Assembly (NCBI GenBank): GCA_030600545.1
Contig: JAUVLV010000025.1
Coordinates: 1-35,304, forward strand
Direction of reading: 5' to 3'
Source of the DNA: Candidatus Aegiribacteria sp.
Lineage (GTDB): Bacteria; Fermentibacterota; Fermentibacteria; Fermentibacterales; JCC-6
DNA length: 35,304 nt
In this document: one piece after another, positions 14,958-23,227 of the stretch
Numbering within the stretch: position 1 is the first letter of the stretch
Layout: every line of letters starts with the position of its first letter
Made by a program: the position numbers and the translations under genes
Notes under the pieces: model-generated
The model's input: the letters and a program-made list of their open reading frames with translations, nothing else
Told to the model about the DNA's origin: nothing
Database searches by the model: none

Positions 14958-16362
14958 TCTTCAACCATGCCTGAAAACCCTCACCTGTACCTGCCCGAGT
15001 TATTCCGGTGGAAATACTCCCTCTGGTGAGAGATACCGTAACACCTCTGGATTCAAGCTCATGCACGATTTTGATAGCCCTTTTGTGATCGACGCAGGCT
15101 TCAATAAGTGCGGGAGGTTTCCTGAGAAGATCCCATGATTCTCTAAGTGAAACTCCGATTACATCTCGAAGCGCTTCAGCTACTTTATCCTCGTCATCCG
15201 GGGCCGGAGGGCACAGGAAAAGCTTAAGCACAGCAACCCCCGAAACGTGAGACTCATGGTTTTTGTCGCTTGGCCATCGACGGGTTTCATCAACGGAGAT
15301 ATACCTTTCTGATCGTAAACCGATGTCTTTATCCGAAACACCCAGGATATCGTTTTCTTCGGTGAACAGGTCGGTATATGAAACTCCGATAACCGGTGGA
15401 AGAAGAAGATTCTGTGATATGCTGCTAAGCGGAGGATAGGGTATCACAATGTCAGGAAAAGGACCGATGGCTGATGAATCCTGATCTTCGCTGCCGACCA
15501 GCGGTGGCAAATCTCCACTTACGATTTCTGGAGGAGAAAATTCAATGGCTTCCGGGATACTGCTACTGCTGATATCAGGCAGGACGGGAGGTGTCTCGAG
15601 AAATCCTCTATCCAGGGATTTTGAAGGAAGTCCCACTGCATACCTTGCAGGGGGGTGCATAACTACCCTTCCATAGGAGTTCTCAAACTCATCAAGCGGA
15701 GGTGCTCCGACTGTGTACTTCTTCGGAAGACCGCTAACGGGAGGAATCAGAAAATCATTATCCTCAGCTGCATCCTTCTGTTCTGTGATGAGCACATCGC
15801 CAGAGCTTTTATCTGAATATGTTGTGTCATTTGCATTCGCTTGAGTGTCGTGAGTTCTGAATACCGCATTTGACCTTCGACTGAGAGAGATGTTATCCTG
15901 AAGTAATGATTCGGTTTCGATCCTTACGATTCCGCCAGCCTCCGTTACAGACTTCTTTATCCTCTTTGCTGTTTCGCTATCGATTCCCTTGCTCAGGATA
16001 AAGGGCATTCTGGAAAGCCAGAGAACGATCTGTTCCTGTGGAAGATGGGTTAATTCCTGCAGTCTTCTTCGTAATCTTGTTCTGTATCCGGGGCGGTAAT
16101 TAACCAGCAGAACCCGAAATAGTGCAGTGCATTGAACTTCCTTTTCACTGTCCGGAAGGATTCTGCATCTTACACCTGGGTCTCTTCGAAGATTGTCTGC
16201 TATCTTCTGTGCTTCTCCCTCAGAAAGACCATTGCATACAATTTCTTCCTCATGGCTGAAAGCAAGAAGAGTTTTATCCAGAAACTGTCCCGTGCATTCA
16301 CTCAGAATGCGCACAGTTTCCTCCGAGGGCTTATCGCCCTTTACAACCGCCTTCCATTTCAT
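14950..16362 (-). CDS. Protein with three ribosomal L7/L12-C-terminal-like modules and a proline-rich linker
   Basis: No named family is recognised. Three segments share one pattern, a strand, a helix, a P/N-glycine turn, then a helix and a last strand, as in the C-terminal domain of ribosomal protein L7/L12 (and the related ClpS fold): residues about 1-70 (NGLSEGEAQKIADNLRR then GVRCRIL), 79-150 (SRMPFILSKGIDSETAKRI, then GGIVRIE) and 374-447 (RKPPALIEACVDHKRAIKI, then GVTVSL). Between the second and third module, about residues 165-365 are low-complexity and probably disordered, with recurring Pro-Pro-hydrophobic turns (IPPVSG, APPLDE, TPPVLP, LPPLVG, YPPLSS, LPPVIG). No signal peptide or membrane helix is seen, so a cytoplasmic scaffold or adaptor is inferred. 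GGAAG lies upstream of the ATG. It sits between the LysM gene (18 bases) and the recombinase (8-base overlap). Confidence 0.65.
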   Translation of the reverse strand: MKWKAVVKGDKPSEETVRILSECTGQFLDKTLLAFSHEEEIVCNGLSEGEAQKIADNLRRDPGVRCRILPDSEKEVQCTALFRVLLVNYRPGYRTRLRRRLQELTHLPQEQIVLWLSRMPFILSKGIDSETAKRIKKSVTEAGGIVRIETESLLQDNISLSRRSNAVFRTHDTQANANDTTYSDKSSGDVLITEQKDAAEDNDFLIPPVSGLPKKYTVGAPPLDEFENSYGRVVMHPPARYAVGLPSKSLDRGFLETPPVLPDISSSSIPEAIEFSPPEIVSGDLPPLVGSEDQDSSAIGPFPDIVIPYPPLSSISQNLLLPPVIGVSYTDLFTEENDILGVSDKDIGLRSERYISVDETRRWPSDKNHESHVSGVAVLKLFLCPPAPDDEDKVAEALRDVIGVSLRESWDLLRKPPALIEACVDHKRAIKIVHELESRGVTVSLTRGSISTGITRAGTGEGFQAWLKNG

Positions 16363-16380
16363 AGGTCTTCCGAATCACCG

Positions 16381-17406
16381 TTAGATCTGTTTTCTGACCA
16401 GTTCGATTCTGTCACCTATATGTACGAGATCAGAGGATGCAATCGAGAAGATCAATGCCGATGAAGTACTCTGCGTAATATCAAGAATTATCAGCTCGGA
16501 AACAGGTATGTCCAGAGTCTCTACGGTTCTGCCGGAAGGACTTAAAACCTCATGACCGTATTTGAACATGCTGAAAATGTCTCCGGGCTGCAGCCCGCTT
16601 GATGCTCCTTTATCAATGTATAGTACATCGTATGAGTATGCCTGCTCAGCATCGGGGTCCTGAAATGCAATAACATACGCATCAAGATTCTCGATTATTT
16701 CGGAAGTTAAAACAGGTATCGCGGCTGAAGATGTGTAAGGAACCAAATAATCACCTTCATTCACAGACATGTATGCATGTTCCACGATTGCTACGCTGGA
16801 TGACGCTGCTGTATCTGTAATTCTGCATACACCGGCAACCCTGATTACATTACCAAGCAGAACTCCTGTTTGAGGATGCCGCACTTCCTCGCCCGTTTTG
16901 TAAATCTTGTATACTCTGTTGATCTCCACTCCCTGATCCTGACCGATATCTATTGCGACCAGATCTCCCGGATATGCTACCATTTCACCATATTTATCAT
17001 TATCATCTACATCCGTTTCGATGATATAGCTTACCGGATCGGGCGGTTCATCGGTAACCATACCGGCAGTTTCAAGAAGAAGTCTGCTGAGAAGTGGTCT
17101 GCTGCTGGTTCCAGCGGTTGTATATGAACCGTAAATATCTGCACCGTAAGATATTGAACTAACCGAATTACCGTAAATATCAGGTATTATCAGTTCACTT
17201 CCCGGCCGAAGTAATTCAACTCCTTCAATGGACGGATTTGCATTCAGTATATTTTCCCAATAAAAGGGATTGCTGTAATAGCGGATTGCAAGATCCCACA
17301 AAGTATCTCCATACCTTATACAATGGGTTCTTGCCGCAGTAGATACAGAAAATACTGCTCCCATCAAAAGAATAAAAACAGACAATGCTACAGTGAAGCT
17401 TTTCAT
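16381..17406 (-). CDS. Secreted LysM-domain protein
   Basis: The 341-residue product begins with a signal peptide (MKSFTVALSVFILLMGAVFS, cleavage near residue 25) followed at once by one LysM domain (about 27-75: RYGDTLWDLAIRYYSNPFYW, and the LRPGSELIIPD end), which binds N-acetylglucosamine-containing glycans such as peptidoglycan. The rest contains two beta-rich repeats (about 145-230 and 250-340), each with a GDLVAIDIGQDQGV- or LYIDKGASSGLQPGD-like turn, resembling the C-terminal repeats of FlgT-like and other LysM proteins. A periplasmic, wall-binding role is likely; the ligand of the repeats is unknown. GGGAGG lies upstream of the ATG, and a strong promoter lies 60 bases further up. It leads the unit with the L12-like protein, Xer recombinase and the unknown gene. 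Confidence 0.85.
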   Translation of the reverse strand: MKSFTVALSVFILLMGAVFSVSTAARTHCIRYGDTLWDLAIRYYSNPFYWENILNANPSIEGVELLRPGSELIIPDIYGNSVSSISYGADIYGSYTTAGTSSRPLLSRLLLETAGMVTDEPPDPVSYIIETDVDDNDKYGEMVAYPGDLVAIDIGQDQGVEINRVYKIYKTGEEVRHPQTGVLLGNVIRVAGVCRITDTAASSSVAIVEHAYMSVNEGDYLVPYTSSAAIPVLTSEIIENLDAYVIAFQDPDAEQAYSYDVLYIDKGASSGLQPGDIFSMFKYGHEVLSPSGRTVETLDIPVSELIILDITQSTSSALIFSIASSDLVHIGDRIELVRKQI

Positions 17407-17466
17407 TTCAACCTGACCTCCCGCAGTGGTCTCTATATTAATGAGCGAACTTCATAACTTCATAAT

Positions 17467-17495
17467 ATTCTAAGTTCACAAGTTCCTCAAGTCAA
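17467..17495 (-). promoter_or_regulatory. Sigma70-type promoter of the LysM-Xer gene unit
   Basis: On the minus strand TTGACT (17490-17495) and TAGAAT (17467-17472) are separated by exactly 17 bases, each matching five of six consensus positions. Transcription would begin near 17460, leaving a leader of about 54 bases to the LysM start. It lies just beyond the stop codon of the lectin-like lipoprotein gene, marking the boundary between the Lon unit and this unit. Confidence 0.65.
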
Positions 17496-17514
17496 TCGCA
17501 ACTGAATACGGGTT

Positions 17515-18237
17515 TTATTTCACTGAGGGATACAGTACTGAATGATTAAGAATGCCCGCTGTTTTTGTAACAGTAACCGTATAGGTTCCACCAACCCCAA
17601 CAATAGATTCCCGGTTTGGTATGTTTACTGCAAGGTACAATTCTCCATTACCAGGCGAATCGCCCGTCCATGTGCTGCCTGCCGCCACTGGACTGGACTC
17701 ACCAACAGTCATGACAAGCTGTCCGTTCGTTGCTCCCGGAACAAGGGCTGTGGTCGTGGAAAAGTAATCAATACCTGAAGGTCCGCAGGTTCCCGTCTCC
17801 ATGGAAACGATTCCAGTTGCCTGTATGCTCAGCCTTTCAGTATCAGACACATCAAAGCCTGTATTCACCCATCCTTCTGCAGGATGAATGTCAACGGTTA
17901 AAGTGGATTCACCTGCAGAACTGCTCCAAATCACTGACTCAATCTCCCCTAAATGGAATTCCCTCTCACCCGAATCTGTCCTGATTCTGATGTTCTCGCC
18001 GTCGCAGGTAATGTAACCTCTGAAGGAACCTCCCTCTCTGAGGAACACCCTGCCTTCTTCGTACTCAACAGATGTTTCAGAATTGCTGAAGACAATATGC
18101 CGTCCCTCTATCGATTCCAGCTTTCCAGACAGAACCCGGCCGTCCGCGGTTATCATCCTGTCCGGCTTGCTCTTGCATCCTGTTATGGATAACATCGTAA
18201 CGAAGATCAGGAATAAAAAACAACCTGTCCTGATCAT
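17515..18237 (-). CDS. Lipoprotein with a PA-IL (LecA)-like C-terminal domain
   Basis: The 240-residue product has a lipoprotein signal with a good lipobox (LSITGC, Cys21). Residues about 30-105 form a small beta-rich region (GRVLSGKLESIEGRHIVFSN) and the last 130 residues resemble the PA-IL/LecA galactose-binding fold: EGWVNTGFDVSDTERLSIQ, then GPSGID, then GATNGQLVMTVGE, GSTWTGDSPGNGELYLAVN. In LecA calcium and sugar are bound by Asp/Asn residues near that last block; here part of the pattern (GELYLAVNIPN) lacks the terminal Asp of NND, so sugar binding is uncertain. The ATG overlaps the stop of lon by 4 bases (ATGA), so translation is coupled. A cell-surface or periplasmic role is inferred. 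Alternative: a generic domain with the same fold and no lectin activity. Confidence 0.72.
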   Translation of the reverse strand: MIRTGCFLFLIFVTMLSITGCKSKPDRMITADGRVLSGKLESIEGRHIVFSNSETSVEYEEGRVFLREGGSFRGYITCDGENIRIRTDSGEREFHLGEIESVIWSSSAGESTLTVDIHPAEGWVNTGFDVSDTERLSIQATGIVSMETGTCGPSGIDYFSTTTALVPGATNGQLVMTVGESSPVAAGSTWTGDSPGNGELYLAVNIPNRESIVGVGGTYTVTVTKTAGILNHSVLYPSVK

Positions 18238-20576
18238 GAGCCAACCTCCTTCAAGCCGGGAATGAGATTTTCTATAACGTCCTGAACTTTCTTAATAAGT
18301 TCGAAATGCATAAGTTTTCTTGTTTCCTCCGGGATTTCCTCTATGTTCCTGCTATTCTCAAACGGCAGGAAAACCCTCGTAATCCCGGCAGCCAATGCTC
18401 CCAGAGTTTTTTCCTTGATGCCCCCCACGGGCATTACACGTCCCTGCAGACTTATCTCTCCGGTAACAGCAATGTCAGGAACAACAGGTTTTCTGGTCAA
18501 TGCTGAAAGGATGGATATGAGAATGGCCACACCAGCCGAAGGGCCATCCTTGGGGGTTGCCCCCGCAGGTACATGAAGATGAATATCAACTTCCCTGAAA
18601 TTCGTCTTTAAACCATATTCATCAGCATGTGTCCTGATCCAGGACAATGCAGCCTTCACCGATTCCTGCATCACCTGCCCGAGCTGCCCGGTCAGTATAA
18701 GTTCTCCCTTGCCGCTCATTATAGTGGTCTCTATCAATAGTATCTCTCCACCTGCAGGTGTCCAGGCAAGGGCAGTGGAAACACCAACCCTGGGTTTGTC
18801 CGAAATTCTCTCACGGGTAAACTTTATGGGGCCAAGGAATTCCGATAATCTGGATGGTGTGATAATCACGAGATCATCATTTCCCCCGGCGACTTTCATC
18901 GCTACTTTTCTGCAGATTTTTCCGATGGTACGTTCGAGCTCCCTTACCCCGGCCTCGCGGGTATAATCAGCAATTATTCTGCTTAAGCCCTTCCTTCTGA
19001 AGCGGAGTACTTTACCAGTGAGTCCGGCGTTATCCATCTGTCTTTCTACAAGATATCTTTTAGCTATTTCCAGTTTTTCGGCAGATGTATATCCCGGTAT
19101 ACGGATGATTTCCATTCTATCCCGCAGAGGTGAAGGTATAGTGTCCATGCAATTTGCTGTAGTTATGAATTGAACACCGCTGAGATCGAACGGAACATTC
19201 ATGTAATTATCTCTGAAGGAAAAATTCTGCTCGGGATCGAGAACTTCAAGCAGGGCGGATGTGGGGTCTCCCCGGAAGTCGCTGCCTATCTTGTCAACCT
19301 CATCCAGCATAAACACGGGATTGTTGCTCCCTGCTTCTTTCAATCCCTGAATTATCTTACCCGGCATCGCTCCGATATAGGTTCTTCTATGACCCCGGAT
19401 TTCAGCTTCATCGTGAACTCCCCCAAGAGAAAGTCGCACGAACTTGCGTCCTATCGCTCTGGCTATGCTTTTACCCATCGAAGTTTTTCCGACTCCGGGA
19501 GGTCCTACAAAGCATAATATAGGGGCCTTACCACTGGGATTCAGTTTCCGGACAGCAAGAAATTCCAGAACCCTTTCCTTCACATCCTTCAGATCGTAAT
19601 GGTCTTTCTCCAGAACTCTCTGTGCACGATTGATATCAAGTCTGTCCTTTGTGCTTTCCTTCCATGGCAGATGAAGAATCCATTCAATATAGTTTCTTAT
19701 AACCGCAACTTCGGGAAGCCCCGGATGCATTCTTGTGAGACGGTCCAACTCCTCCATCGCAGCTTTTCCAACCATTTCGGGAAGGTTCTTTTTCTCTATC
19801 TGCTGCCTGAGTTCCTCAGCATCCGGATTCTCGGTTTCACCACCCAACTCCTTCTGAATGGCCTTCATCTGTTCTTTAAGTATGTATTCTTTCTGATCTT
19901 TCTCAATTTCCGTTCTGACCTGCCCCTGGATCTTGTTACGAAGCTTCAGTATCCTGATCTCCTTTTCCATGAGACCTGACAGCATGCTGAGACGTTCAAG
20001 CACATTATCAACTTCAAGGATACTCTGTTTTTCCTCAATATTTGCTTCTATTCTGCTGGCTGCCAGAAAACTCAGTTTCTCCGGATCGCCAGAAAGCTCC
20101 AGGAACTGCGAATCGTCAGGAATGGTCCGGGTAAGTTCAAATATCTGCTTCAGCTGAATTCCCACAGTATTCTGCCAGGCATTCAGCTCAACATCGTCTT
20201 TGGGAAATACTGATTCCAGCTTCTCAACCCTTGCCAGAATATAGGGTTTATCCGTCTCAATGAATTCCAGAATACGGAAACGCACAAGCCCCCTTAAATG
20301 AAGTCTTATGATGTTACCCGGAAACCTGTACAAGCGATCAATACCAGTAACGGTTCCCGTCCTGTAAAGATCTGCTGGAAGGACAGGTGCATTGATGATG
20401 TTATTCAGGCTGACAACACCTATCAGTTTCTCCGCGCGGACCGCATCGTCTACAAGTTCAGCGGTTCCAAGCTTCGTAATTGTCCTTGGAACTACAGTAA
20501 AAGGATACACAACTCCGTCAGAACTCGGCAGGACAGGCAGTATCTCAGGTAGTTCCAGAGTAGTTACCCGGTGCAT
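18234..20576 (-). CDS. lon: ATP-dependent Lon protease
   Basis: Lon degrades damaged and regulatory cytosolic proteins. The 780 residues cover the N-terminal substrate domain (about 8-200), a coiled-coil linker (about 200-245), the AAA+ module with Walker A GPPGVGKT (358-365), Walker B VFMLDEVDKIG (421-431) and the sensor/arginine-finger region (DRMEIIRIPGYT), and the C-terminal protease domain. The catalytic Ser680 lies in TPKDGPSAG and Lys721 in VGGIKEKTLGA. The start ATG overlaps the stop of hsp20 by one base (TAATG), with AAGGAG seven bases upstream, so translation is coupled. The four-gene unit TPR/PEGA/TonB protein, Hsp20, Lon, lipoprotein joins a holdase and a protease for misfolded proteins; I see no heat-shock (CIRCE or sigma32) element upstream. 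Confidence 0.98.
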   Translation of the reverse strand: MHRVTTLELPEILPVLPSSDGVVYPFTVVPRTITKLGTAELVDDAVRAEKLIGVVSLNNIINAPVLPADLYRTGTVTGIDRLYRFPGNIIRLHLRGLVRFRILEFIETDKPYILARVEKLESVFPKDDVELNAWQNTVGIQLKQIFELTRTIPDDSQFLELSGDPEKLSFLAASRIEANIEEKQSILEVDNVLERLSMLSGLMEKEIRILKLRNKIQGQVRTEIEKDQKEYILKEQMKAIQKELGGETENPDAEELRQQIEKKNLPEMVGKAAMEELDRLTRMHPGLPEVAVIRNYIEWILHLPWKESTKDRLDINRAQRVLEKDHYDLKDVKERVLEFLAVRKLNPSGKAPILCFVGPPGVGKTSMGKSIARAIGRKFVRLSLGGVHDEAEIRGHRRTYIGAMPGKIIQGLKEAGSNNPVFMLDEVDKIGSDFRGDPTSALLEVLDPEQNFSFRDNYMNVPFDLSGVQFITTANCMDTIPSPLRDRMEIIRIPGYTSAEKLEIAKRYLVERQMDNAGLTGKVLRFRRKGLSRIIADYTREAGVRELERTIGKICRKVAMKVAGGNDDLVIITPSRLSEFLGPIKFTRERISDKPRVGVSTALAWTPAGGEILLIETTIMSGKGELILTGQLGQVMQESVKAALSWIRTHADEYGLKTNFREVDIHLHVPAGATPKDGPSAGVAILISILSALTRKPVVPDIAVTGEISLQGRVMPVGGIKEKTLGALAAGITRVFLPFENSRNIEEIPEETRKLMHFELIKKVQDVIENLIPGLKEVGS

Positions 20577-20953
20577 TAATCTCCTTTTTCAATTTCTATG
20601 GGTTCTCCCGGTTTATTAACGGTAATTCTGACACTTGTCTGTTCTTCAGCAGGAAGTATCAGACTGAGAATTCCGTTTTTCAATGATGCTGTAACCTCAG
20701 CTATGCTGATCCTCCCGGGAATATGTATCTCGCGATGAAAATAACCCGTATAGATTTCTATCTTCTCGGCACTGAGTGCCTTTGCAGGAGGAGTTTTGAT
20801 CCCTCTGATCAATACGCTTTCGGGGTATACCGTAACATCGATATCATCGGATGATACTCCGGGCAGCTCAACGAACAGAAGCCAAAGGTTTTCGGCCTCG
20901 TATATGTCAACTGCCGGTGTCCAGCTGATGTCACCTTCTCGTAGCAGAAACAT
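20576..20953 (-). CDS. Small heat-shock protein, Hsp20/alpha-crystallin family
   Basis: Hsp20 proteins are ATP-independent holdases that bind unfolding proteins. The 125 residues are a compact alpha-crystallin domain: WTPAVDIYEAENLWLLFVELPGV (about 11-33, start of domain), YFHREIHIPGRI (about 90) and the KNGILSLILP strand (about 104-113), followed by a short tail in which the oligomerising I-x-I motif appears as VRITV. The N-terminal arm is very short (about 10 residues), so large oligomers may be less stable. No strong ribosome site precedes the ATG, only TCAGG, and it follows the TonB-domain gene by 11 bases, so translation may depend on the upstream gene. It is directly coupled to lon. Confidence 0.9.
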   Translation of the reverse strand: MFLLREGDISWTPAVDIYEAENLWLLFVELPGVSSDDIDVTVYPESVLIRGIKTPPAKALSAEKIEIYTGYFHREIHIPGRISIAEVTASLKNGILSLILPAEEQTSVRITVNKPGEPIEIEKGD

Positions 20954-20964
20954 GGCCTGAGGTA

Positions 20965-23067
20965 CTATTCGATATCGAATCGGACCGAGACATTCGTTGT
21001 AACCTCAACTGGCTGATCGCCCTGCATTGCAGGGCTGAAGACCCAGTTACTAACAGCTTCCAGCGCCGCCTGGCCGCATCCAAGACCCAATGGATCGCTT
21101 ACTATGGTAACATTCTTCACCGAGCCATCAGTACCAACTACAACAGAAAGCGTCACGTAGCCATGCAGGTCTCCCCTGGCCCTGGCCATTGAAGGTACGG
21201 CAGGAGCGGTCTGCTGTATGGCAAAGGGAGATGAGATAGGCAGTTCCTCCACCGGTTCCGTAACAATTGCTGTATCGGGGGCAACTTCTTCGGTGACTTC
21301 GACAGCTACAGCATTGTATTGAATAGATGCAGTCTCACCCGCTACAATTTCAACAGTATGCGTATCGTCCTGGAAATCCGGGTTGGAAAGTCTTACTGTA
21401 TATGTCCCCGGCTCGAGTTCAACACCTCCGAAGGGTGTAGTACCAACATGAGTGCCATCGACGAATACATTGGACCATGGTTCGGGTCCCACATTGAGCT
21501 GGCCGGTTTCAGCAATTTCTGCCAGTGATACCGTACGGCTGTACCCTTCTTCGTCAAGATTAATGGTCATAGCGAAGTCTTCTCTGTTCTCCATCTGGAC
21601 TACCATTCTATAACTACCAAAGGGAAGGACCTGGGTCATTCTGCGGCCCGTGGCAACGCGGTTTCCATCAATATAGAAGCTGGCGTTACCCGGTGTATCT
21701 GAAGCAAGCTGCACTGTAATCTGTGACTGCTCTGAAGCAAGGATGTTCAGTGTCTGGTTCAGGTCAATCGGATTAACCACAAGAACAGATTCAGGCATGG
21801 TCCGATAACCTGTAAGTACTGCCTGGAAGACATGCTCTCCGGTTAGTATTGAATCAATACTGCCCTCGATTATTTCACCGTCTACCATAAAACTCACAGC
21901 TTCAGCTCCAGGGTCATCCTCACCTTCGGGCATCTCGTAACTGAAACTTACCCGCAGTGTTGAGAAACCCAGGCTGTCAAGAACCAGTGTATCGGTTCCA
22001 ATCTGACCTTCTTCGAATACGGGATTCCAGGTCAGTGTTTCAAAACCGGGGGCGGATATCGTGACAGTTCTTTCGGTGAATATCGTATCACTCAGTATGA
22101 ATATTCCCGCAACTCCTTCTTCAACGGAAACACCATCAAGCATCATCCCGATATCTTCGACGCCCTGAATTACGACTGTTTCGGTAAAGGGCTGGACCGG
22201 TATGGCTTCTATTATCTCTGGTTCGGATTCCTTACCGCCGAAAACCATTATAACCACGAATATTATAATAACTGCTGCAACAGCGCCAACAATCGCGAAT
22301 AATTTCTTTTGTTTGTCACCACCGGCTTTCGCTGCGGTAGCAGCAACAGGTTTCTTCTTCTTTTCTTCCCGCTTCTTTTCGGGTTTTTTCTCTTTTGCTT
22401 TCTTTGCAGGCGGTTTCTTCCTGACAATTTCAGAGGGGGGAACCGCTGCAACTTTCTTCTTCTTTTCAACCTTGGAAACGGCGGGTGCTTCCGCTGCTAT
22501 TACTTCTTCTTTCTCCGCAACTACATCTTTGTAGCCTTCAGCAAGATTCAGAAGTTCTTCCAGAACAGATGCGCCCGACCACATATCGAATATCCTCCTG
22601 ATATTCTCAACCGCGATTACAGGATCACCGGCTTTAAATCTGCCGCGAACCAGGTCAGCAAGGTCGTCTACTTTGATAGAACGCCTTACAAAACTAATCT
22701 TCTTCTTTACAAGATCGTTATCAGGGTCGTGACGTTTTGCCCTTTCAAGTTCCTGCAGCGCTCTAACAGCATCATCAGCTCCTAACGCTTCGTCCGACCT
22801 TTTTATACAGTCATCCACGAAACTGGATGACGATATGTTCCGTCCTGCGGCATGCGTCCTGCTCGACCTGCTCTTATTGAATTTTTCCATTGCAACGATT
22901 TCACGTTCCACAATGTTCATTCGATCCATAATCTGATGATTATTCGGATCCAGTTCAAGGGCTTTGCGGTAGGTTTCAAGAGCTGCCTTCCGCTTACCCT
23001 GCTGAATCTGCATTCTAGCAGTCTCTAGTAATTTCTTAACTTTTTCAGCTCCTGAGCCCATCTCCAA
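20965..23067 (-). CDS. TPR, transmembrane, PEGA and TonB-C domain protein
   Basis: The 700-residue protein appears to span the inner membrane once. Residues 1-140 contain two TPR-type helical repeats (ALETYRKALELDPNNHQ, and VRALQELERAKRHDPDND), 195-250 are Lys/Pro/Glu-rich, 255-277 form the membrane helix (LFAIVGAVAAVIIIFVVIMV), 300-590 hold about four PEGA-like beta repeats (clearest at 524-575, VFVDGTHVGTTPFGGVELEPG), and 620-700 a TonB-type C-terminal domain (GYVTLSVVVGTDGSVKNVTI, GCGQAALEAVSNWVFSPA). This implies a cytosolic TPR part and a periplasmic PEGA-TonB part. Unlike true TonB the membrane helix is internal, so a scaffold across the envelope is inferred. The listed start is TTG; an ATG two codons later (23059-23061) is as likely. 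It follows a strong promoter. Confidence 0.8.
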   Translation of the reverse strand: MEMGSGAEKVKKLLETARMQIQQGKRKAALETYRKALELDPNNHQIMDRMNIVEREIVAMEKFNKSRSSRTHAAGRNISSSSFVDDCIKRSDEALGADDAVRALQELERAKRHDPDNDLVKKKISFVRRSIKVDDLADLVRGRFKAGDPVIAVENIRRIFDMWSGASVLEELLNLAEGYKDVVAEKEEVIAAEAPAVSKVEKKKKVAAVPPSEIVRKKPPAKKAKEKKPEKKREEKKKKPVAATAAKAGGDKQKKLFAIVGAVAAVIIIFVVIMVFGGKESEPEIIEAIPVQPFTETVVIQGVEDIGMMLDGVSVEEGVAGIFILSDTIFTERTVTISAPGFETLTWNPVFEEGQIGTDTLVLDSLGFSTLRVSFSYEMPEGEDDPGAEAVSFMVDGEIIEGSIDSILTGEHVFQAVLTGYRTMPESVLVVNPIDLNQTLNILASEQSQITVQLASDTPGNASFYIDGNRVATGRRMTQVLPFGSYRMVVQMENREDFAMTINLDEEGYSRTVSLAEIAETGQLNVGPEPWSNVFVDGTHVGTTPFGGVELEPGTYTVRLSNPDFQDDTHTVEIVAGETASIQYNAVAVEVTEEVAPDTAIVTEPVEELPISSPFAIQQTAPAVPSMARARGDLHGYVTLSVVVGTDGSVKNVTIVSDPLGLGCGQAALEAVSNWVFSPAMQGDQPVEVTTNVSVRFDIE

Positions 23068-23112
23068 CCTGCTCCCTTTGGTTGTTAGTCCGAGCCATTT
23101 ATCAGATTCATA

Positions 23113-23142
23113 ATGCTATTTTTACTAATACCCCTATGTCAA
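23113..23142 (-). promoter_or_regulatory. Sigma70-type promoter for the TonB-domain, hsp20, lon, lipoprotein unit
   Basis: On the minus strand a perfect -35 TTGACA (23137-23142) precedes TAGCAT (23113-23118, four of six matches) by 18 bases. The start point would be near 23106, with a leader of about 39 bases. It lies in the 160-base gap between recG and the TPR/PEGA gene, the rest of which is A/T-rich with no further feature visible. Confidence 0.55.
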
Positions 23143-23227
23143 GTGCCACATATTGAGAAAACCATATTTCACATCTATACAAAGATAGGCAGTAAACACT
23201 ACTTCTGACAACCTACTATAAATAACA

